Program-made: the position numbers and the translations under genes
Source: Larix sibirica
Taxonomy: Eukaryota; Streptophyta; Pinopsida; Pinales; Pinaceae
NCBI GenBank assembly: GCA_004151065.3
Contig: NWUY0300010835.1
Span: 69,618 to 83,427 of the forward strand
Length of the DNA stretch: 13,810 bases
Reading direction: 5' to 3'
Part shown: one piece after another, positions 9,497-13,810 of the stretch
Numbering within the stretch: position 1 is the stretch's first letter
Layout of the letters: every line of letters begins with the position of its first letter
Notes under the pieces: generated by a model
The model's input: the letters and a program-made list of their open reading frames with translations, nothing else
What the model was told of the DNA's origin: nothing
The model's database searches: none

Positions 9497-9706
9497 ATGC
9501 CACTTAAACTAAAATGCTTCAATTGGCTGGTCTTAAACAACAACATTCTTACTTGGGACAACTTATGCAGGAGGGGTTTTTGTGGACCGGTTTGGTGTCA
9601 GTTTTGTTGTGCTCAGGGGGAGTCTGTTGATCATCTCTTTTTAAGATGCCCTGTGGTCAAGAATATTTGGTTAGTCATCAGCAACATATGTGCTCGTCGG
9701 CTCTAG
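9497..9706 (+). pseudogene. zf-RVT zinc-binding region of ORF2
   Basis: An open stretch reads LKMPLKLKCFNWLVLNNN, then WCQFCCAQGESVDHLFLRC and VVKNIW. This is the zf-RVT region found downstream of RT in plant LINEs. The metal-binding set looks intact: C-x2-C at 9596-9607, His at 9632-9634 and the final Cys at 9647-9649. A TAG closes the stretch at its right end. Confidence 0.85.
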
Positions 9707-9976
9707 TGGGGACCTGTTTCTCTGGAGGAAGGTTTATATCAATGGGGTCAACGATATAAGGATTGGGAAGCTCTCCCGTGCTTTGTGTTCTGGGAGGTTT
9801 GGCGAGCTAGAAACTCGGGTATTTTTGAAGGATTGTGGGAAAATGCATTGATCCTGGGTGGAAAGGATTTTACGGCTTTTATGGAATTCAATGGTGTGGG
9901 CCCTCCCATGTCGAGTCCTTGGTGTGGTCAGCACTCATAGGTTGCTCCTTTACATTTACTCTACCCTTGTGGTTTC

Positions 9977-10345
9977 TTTGATGGGGCCTCATAGAGAGGT
10001 GGTTCTGTAAGCGGGATTGGGGCAGTCCTTTTCCTTAGTGCAAATGGAAGTTTTAAATTGTGGATGAACGCGGGGGTGGGCTCAAACTCCCATAATGAGC
10101 CTTATGGATGGTACTTCGTTTTTCCTACCCCAAAGCGGTTTCTCGGCTCCAGGTCTGGGGTGACTCTCATGTTACGATTGATTGGGCATGTGGATTGGTT
10201 TCTATAAATGTGTTGCTGCTCACTCACTGGCTTCTTGAGACACGCTCTTTGATTAAGAAATTTACATGTATCACATTTTAGCATGTGCCCTGCGCCTCAA
10301 ATCAGTTGGTGGACGACTTATCCAAGCGTGCTCTTTCTACTTCAC
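9977..10345 (+). pseudogene. C-terminal RNase H domain of ORF2
   Basis: An RNase H (RVT_3-type) domain removes RNA from RNA-DNA hybrids. The first part reads FFDGAS, a TAG, then SGIGAVLF, with the first catalytic Asp at 9980-9982. NSHNEPYG carries the Glu at 10097-10099. After a frameshift near 10120 comes VWGDSHVTIDWACG, with Asp at 10162-10164, and HVPCASNQLVDDLSKRAL with the closing Asp at 10315-10317. All four acidic positions appear retained, although stops and the shift break the frame. This domain defines a known RNase H-bearing group of plant L1 elements. Confidence 0.85.
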
Positions 10346-10422
10346 CGGGCATCATTTTTTGGGAGGACTGGGAGGCTGATCTCTTGGTTGCAAATGGGTC
10401 CTTATACGATATTTTACTCTAG

Positions 10423-10912
10423 TTTTTTACTATACCTCTTCTTTTGTTTTCGACATTATCCTCTGCAGGTTCCTAGTTTCCACTAGATTAGCCAACTGTT
10501 GGTTGGTATTTGGATGGAAACTCGTTTTATTGGTTTCTAGCTCTTTTTCTTGTGGGCAGTTTCAGGGCATCGATATTATCTGGGTGCCATATTTTACTCG
10601 ACATATATTGTGACTTTTTTCGTCTCGGCAGAGCTTGGGTGAAATGTATTTTTTGGTTCCAGACTGTGATATTTCCCCATCTGTTTTTGGGTATATCTAT
10701 TGGCTTATTTGTTGTTCTGTATTTGCTATATTATTGAGACATTGTGGGAACTTCGGGCTGGTATCTGTTTTGGTCTTATTTTGGGAGTTTTGGATTATTC
10801 CTTTAACATGTTTTACTTGCAGGATGGGTTGTAACCTCGGTATGTGATTTGCAGTTGATACTATTTGCCACTTATTAATAGTATGCTATTTTTTTTTTCG
10901 GTTGAAAAAAAA
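10423..10912 (+). other. LINE 3' untranslated region and probable family 3' end
   Basis: After the last ORF2 stop the sequence loses coding character and becomes T-rich. Open frames here, such as one at 10510-10737, are hydrophobic translations of T-rich DNA and carry no motif. It ends in ten T (10889-10898), CGGTTG, then eight A (10905-10912). A T-run/A-run end preceded by a TTATTAATAGTATGC stretch resembles plant LINE 3' ends, so this is probably the canonical 3' terminus of the family. Confidence 0.6.
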
Positions 10913-11081
10913 GAAATCACGCTCTAAAATATATATAACATAATTTCACGCTCTAAAAATGGATATATTATCGTAATAGCATATCTTATGTGAAAGCATA
11001 TAAAAAATTTGTTTTTAGGTCTTAAAACTAAGAATTTTAGTTTGATACCCAAACTAATAGAAATAAATTCAAAGGAAAAAA
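10913..11081 (+). other. Possible LINE 3'-transduced segment with second poly(A)
   Basis: About 170 AT-rich bases lie between the probable family 3' end and the right duplication. They contain AATAAA at 11062-11067 and, nine bases later, GGAAAAAAA (A-run 11076-11082). The 13-mer TCACGCTCTAAAA occurs twice, at 10917-10929 and 10946-10958. The arrangement fits a transcript that read past the weak LINE signal and was polyadenylated downstream before reinsertion. It could instead be ordinary 3' UTR of this subfamily. Confidence 0.5.
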
Positions 11082-11099
11082 ATAATCCATTCTTCACAA
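11082..11099 (+). repeat. Right target-site duplication of the large LINE
   Basis: ATAATCCATTCTTCACAA is the partner of the left copy at 4304-4321, with one mismatch at the sixth base. It follows immediately after the A-run preceded by AATAAA. It sets the element's right boundary about 170 bases past the canonical-looking 3' end. Confidence 0.75.
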
Positions 11100-11190
11100 T
11101 ATGATGACAAATTGTATCTAGATTTGAAAAGAGAAATTTTTCAAACCATTTACGATGGGGAATTGTAAATCAGAAATATAATGTGCTGGT

Positions 11191-11252
11191 TTGGGGCCCA
11201 TCGTATGTGGTTAGTTGGTCAAATCATTGGGGCCCATCATATGTGGTTAGTT
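11191..11252 (+). repeat. Two 26-bp direct repeats, period 36
   Basis: The copies are 11191-11216 and 11227-11252. Both begin TTGGGGCCCATC and end TATGTGGTTAGTT, and they agree in 25 of 26 bases. The single difference is CG in the first copy against CA in the second, as expected from deamination of a methylated CpG. The ten bases between them are GGTCAAATCA. The repeat is GC-richer than its surroundings. Confidence 0.85.
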
Positions 11253-11820
11253 TATAAAAGTGAATTACATTAAAAGAAAAACTCTTGTAACCAATTAAGT
11301 TTTGTTAGTTATTGAAACCTTTTCTCATTTTGTATTAAAATAAAGGTTTTCCGAAAGAGAAGCAAATTTTTGGATATGGAAAGGACTTCTGTAATATTAT
11401 TATTATGAAGTAATTAAAGGCCAAGAGACCAACAACGTATTACATTGTTTTTTGTAATATTTTTCTTTCATCTACCGTGTATGGTTATCAATTAGTTGTA
11501 GGTATTTCTTCCTGCGTTTTATGTTTTGCTTTGTATCCAATCACATTTATCTTAGCTCTCAATCGAGATAGGTTTAGAATAGAATAGCATTTGAAATAAT
11601 TTGATTATAATTAGTGTTTTATTTGGTTAGAGTAGGTTAGTGATTAGTTATTAGATTTTAGTTTTAGTTTTAGGCTTTCATAGATTAAAATTAAAAAAAA
11701 TTAAAACAAGAAAGATTTTAGTTGCAACTGGGTTCACATATTCGTCAGAGGTTGTCACTCCAAATTTGACCAAGTCTAATTGGGACTTTCAATTGGGCAT
11801 CTATTGCTTATTGTTAGATT
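11253..11820. other. AT-rich region without recognisable genes
   Basis: I see no gene. Features are an inverted repeat, TATTACA (11438-11444) with TGTAATA (11453-11459), a GTTTTAGTTTTAG run near 11660, and A-rich tracts near 11690. The right part leads into the integrase remnant and could belong to the same Ty3/gypsy insertion, but its frames are too broken to show this. Confidence 0.4.
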
Positions 11821-12165
11821 GGGTCAAATTATCCTGTCAACATAACTATTGCCCAAGTTTTTCTAGAGCAAATTTTTAAGCTCAATGATATGCCCACTTC
11901 CATCGTGTTTGATAGGGATCCCACATTCACCAACAAATTTTGTCAATAATTGTTTAAACTATGAGGAACCCAATTTCAAAAGAACACAATTTATTATCCT
12001 TAAATGGATGACGAGGTAAAGTATTCAATAAGTTTGTGGAGAATCAATGGGTGTAATGGTTATCTCTAATAAAATGTTGGTATAATATCACTTATCATGA
12101 TGATATAAAATTAGCCCCATATGAAGGTGTAAGGTGCAAGGGTGCAACTCCAACTTTGAGATTCA
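11820..12165 (+). pseudogene. Ty3/gypsy-type integrase core remnant
   Basis: Degraded integrase catalytic core of an LTR retrotransposon. The frame around 11840-11940 reads QVFLEQIFKLNDMPTSIVFD followed by RDPTFTNKF, matching the Ty3/gypsy integrase region around its second catalytic Asp (the SDRD motif, here FDRD). GTQFQKNTIYYP follows in the same frame. After a frame change comes WYNITYH with KLAPYEGV, the block that normally lies just after the core. Stops at 11947, 11962 and about 12000 and a shortened DGQTE-like segment (MDDEVK) show it is dead. No LTR, RT or gag was found in the window, so it is an isolated piece. Confidence 0.8.
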
Positions 12166-12906
12166 AATGGTGGAGTTGTTTATTGACGGTATATGCAAAT
12201 GGTGAAGTGTTTAGTGATGGGAGGATTATATAGTGTTTAGAGAGTGCAATCATTTCACTTGTCTTGTAAACTTCAAATATTGTATTCATTGATTATTGCT
12301 CAACTTGGGAAAATAAACTCTTTTTTAATAATAAAATAAAGTTGTAATATCTATTTAGCCAGCTGTAGTAAGACAAATCCCCCACAATTTAATACAAATT
12401 ACATTAGTAGATATTACCAGCACAATTCTAGTTTTAAATTTTAAATCCTATTTTCAAATATGTATACAATTAAACATTTAGATATACTATAACCAAGAAG
12501 AATTTATATATTACACTCCCTAGTTTCTGTGGATTATTATAACATAGCATGAATTTTGGTAAATGATTCAATAGCGTTGTTAGCTTTTAGAAATATTGTT
12601 GAAGTTTATAAATCATGAACTCAACAGTGGCAATCTAGAAATTCAATGAGCCAATGCTTTGTAATATATTTATTGGACAAGAATAAAATTTGACCTCTTG
12701 TTTTTGTCCAAGCGATTTATCATCTTTCTGAATTTATAATTAGCAGTTGTAAATAATCTAGAAACCTGTAATAAAGTTTTTTTATACAATAGATTTGGTC
12801 CATGAAACCATTTATGCCTAGTGAATCGGTGGATAAATTAGTTCCTAAATAATGTCTACGTTTTATAAAAAAGTCACCGCCATAAACTCTTGGTTCTATC
12901 GACATC
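12166..12906. other. AT-rich spacer without recognisable genes
   Basis: I see nothing assignable. The left edge may still contain decayed sequence downstream of the integrase. The rest has stops in all frames and AT-rich tracts. I looked for a methionine-tRNA primer-binding site ahead of the movement-protein-like frame and found none. Confidence 0.45.
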
Positions 12907-13810
12907 ATGGAGTTCGTTCTCTGTTAGGAAATAATAGAGATTTATACTTCATATAAAGTGTTTCTTAAGTTCCAAGACATTAATTGGATAAGTAGACGGG
13001 AAGCGTTGAATACCAAATATCCTTATTGTCATAACGTGTCTGCCATGCAGGATTTCATGGAGCTCCATACCTTAGATTTCAAAGCTGAAGGTACCTTAGT
13101 CTCACTTGTAGAACATAGATCTCCATTTTATAATGATGAAACCAGTTCTTATGTCATAAATTTTGATGATATTAATCCTTCTTCAGATTGGGATCTTCCG
13201 GCAATATTACCTTAATAGGTCTACAAATTAAAGTGGTGGAAGTGTACAAGTCATACTCAAATTAAAGTCGCAGCAATTCACATAGCTTTCATAGATCATG
13301 AAGAACCCATCCACATAAATCTCTTGAATAAAGATCAAAAAGATTGGGCTAAAGGAAAAGGATATAAGTATGCTCACCTTGGAGTAGTTAAGCTTGTTCT
13401 AGGTCGTCCTTTAGGTAGGCCTTATATACTTGTGTCTTCTTTGTGTCTTGTTGTTGATGATCAACATCTAGAATTTTTAGATATAGTAATAGCAAGTCTT
13501 CTTGGACGGGCCTACATAATGGTCCTTTGTTTGGCGCTATCTTCCTATAATACTCTGTCATCCTGGATGACCCCCATATCAACAACCTACTAATAGCCTA
13601 TATATGTCCTCAAGGATTTAAGATGGGTATTGGTTTCCTCATTATCTAGTTTAAATCCATGGTCATTGTCCAATTTGGTAATGACACTCTCCCTGCTCTT
13701 TCATATCTAGTTCATTAGAGTTCATGTCTTCTCAACATGGTGGAATCTGATCAATCTAAACATGCAACACCAATCGATTTTGATTGGATAGGGATTCAAT
13801 ACACAAACAA
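12907..13810 (+). pseudogene. Endogenous pararetrovirus-like movement protein remnant, partial
   Basis: A decayed frame resembling the 30K-superfamily movement protein, which in plant viruses moves infection through plasmodesmata. One frame runs from an ATG at 12907 to about 13400 with three stops (12925, 13213 and 13216). It contains a region ending KGYKYAHLGVVKL, like the Y-x-HLG-hydrophobic strand of this family. After one or more frameshifts a second frame (about 13520-13810) shows SVILDDP and a GFKMGIGFLI segment, resembling the later strands of the same fold, again with stops. It continues past the window edge. In caulimovirids the movement protein lies ahead of capsid and polymerase, so those would be expected to the right. 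The assignment rests on pattern only. Another 30K-bearing virus group or an unrelated host pseudogene remains possible. Confidence 0.5.

Larger units (their letters stand above)
6308..10422 (+). pseudogene. LINE ORF2 polyprotein (EN-RT-zf-RVT-RNase H), broken
   Basis: Degenerate ORF2 of about 1,370 codons, a normal length for plant L1 elements that carry RNase H. In a working element it nicks target DNA and reverse-transcribes the RNA at the nick. The order is endonuclease (6308-6990), linker with a Lys/Glu-rich segment (7060-7330), reverse transcriptase (about 7340-8400), post-RT region (LWLLKRFDKHINHW, GGRLTLAKSVLQ), zf-RVT (9596-9649) and RNase H (9977-10345). The first ATG overlaps the ORF1 stop (ATGA at 6308-6311). 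At least three frameshifts (near 6700, 8250 and 10120) and more than ten in-frame stops, for example at 7330, 8080, 8224 and 8227, abolish function. The final in-frame stop is at 10420-10422. Confidence 0.9.
4322..11081 (+). mobile_element. Near full-length L1-type LINE retrotransposon, inactive
   Basis: A 6.76-kb non-LTR retrotransposon. In order it has a G-rich 5' end, a leader of about 160-170 bases, ORF1 (DUF4283 plus CCHC zinc knuckle), ORF2 (endonuclease, reverse transcriptase, zf-RVT, RNase H) and a 3' untranslated region. This order and the C-terminal RNase H are those of a known group of plant L1 elements. An 18-bp duplication flanks it. It is not autonomous now: both ORFs carry many in-frame stops and several frameshifts, and RT catalytic motifs are altered. 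The terminal A-run (11076-11082) overlaps the first base of the right repeat. A probable family 3' end lies earlier, at 10889-10912, so the last 170 bases may be transduced flank. Confidence 0.88.

Noticed and set aside
10510-10847. Open frames encoding very hydrophobic, Phe/Leu-rich peptides that could be mistaken for membrane proteins
   Set aside because: They are translations of the T-rich LINE 3' UTR, overlap each other in different frames and show no family motif.
11438-11459. Inverted repeat TATTACA/TGTAATA considered as a terminator or MITE end
   Set aside because: The stem is only seven AT-rich pairs, with no flanking duplication or element structure, so it is not called separately.
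1-13810. tRNA, rRNA and CRISPR arrays
   Set aside because: No cloverleaf with a proper T-arm, no rRNA-like block and no regularly spaced repeat-spacer pattern was seen. The repeats present are pairs, not arrays.

Overview
The window looks like nuclear DNA of a seed plant: AT-rich, with one intact host gene among decayed retroelements and a virus-derived remnant. The host gene matches the plant form of the AMMECR1 family. The low gene density and layered, heavily mutated elements would suit a large-genome plant such as a gymnosperm, but nothing in the sequence fixes the species.

Layout. 1-1070: no gene recognised, with short direct repeats just downstream of the host gene's stop codon. 1071-1706 (minus): a complete single-exon AMMECR1-domain gene with a TATA box at 1866-1875, a leader without upstream ATG and an in-frame stop just before the start. 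1876-2424: AT-rich upstream DNA. 2425-3748 (plus): 3' fragment of a LINE ORF2 (post-RT region and zinc-binding zf-RVT motif), broken by stops and shifts. 3750-4303: nothing recognised. 4322-11081 (plus): a nearly full-length but dead L1-type LINE. It has a G-rich 5' end, an ORF1 with a DUF4283 domain and zinc knuckle, and an ORF2 with apurinic-type endonuclease, reverse transcriptase, zf-RVT motif and C-terminal RNase H. An 18-bp near-identical repeat (17/18) flanks it at 4304-4321 and 11082-11099 and is read as the target-site duplication. 11100-11820: AT-rich, with a 26-bp repeat pair. 11820-12165 (plus): a Ty3/gypsy integrase-core remnant. 12907-13810 (plus): a decayed reading frame resembling the 30K-superfamily movement protein of plant pararetroviruses, running off the right edge.

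Only the AMMECR1-like gene looks functional. The most interesting structure is the 3' end of the large LINE. The probable family 3' end (T-run, CGGTTG, A-run) lies at 10889-10912, but the duplication and a second A-run preceded by AATAAA lie about 170 bp further on. That is the arrangement expected of a LINE 3' transduction. Both acidic catalytic motifs of its reverse transcriptase are mutated. Some in-frame stops are best explained by C-to-T change, for example two consecutive stops in the place of Arg-Gln.
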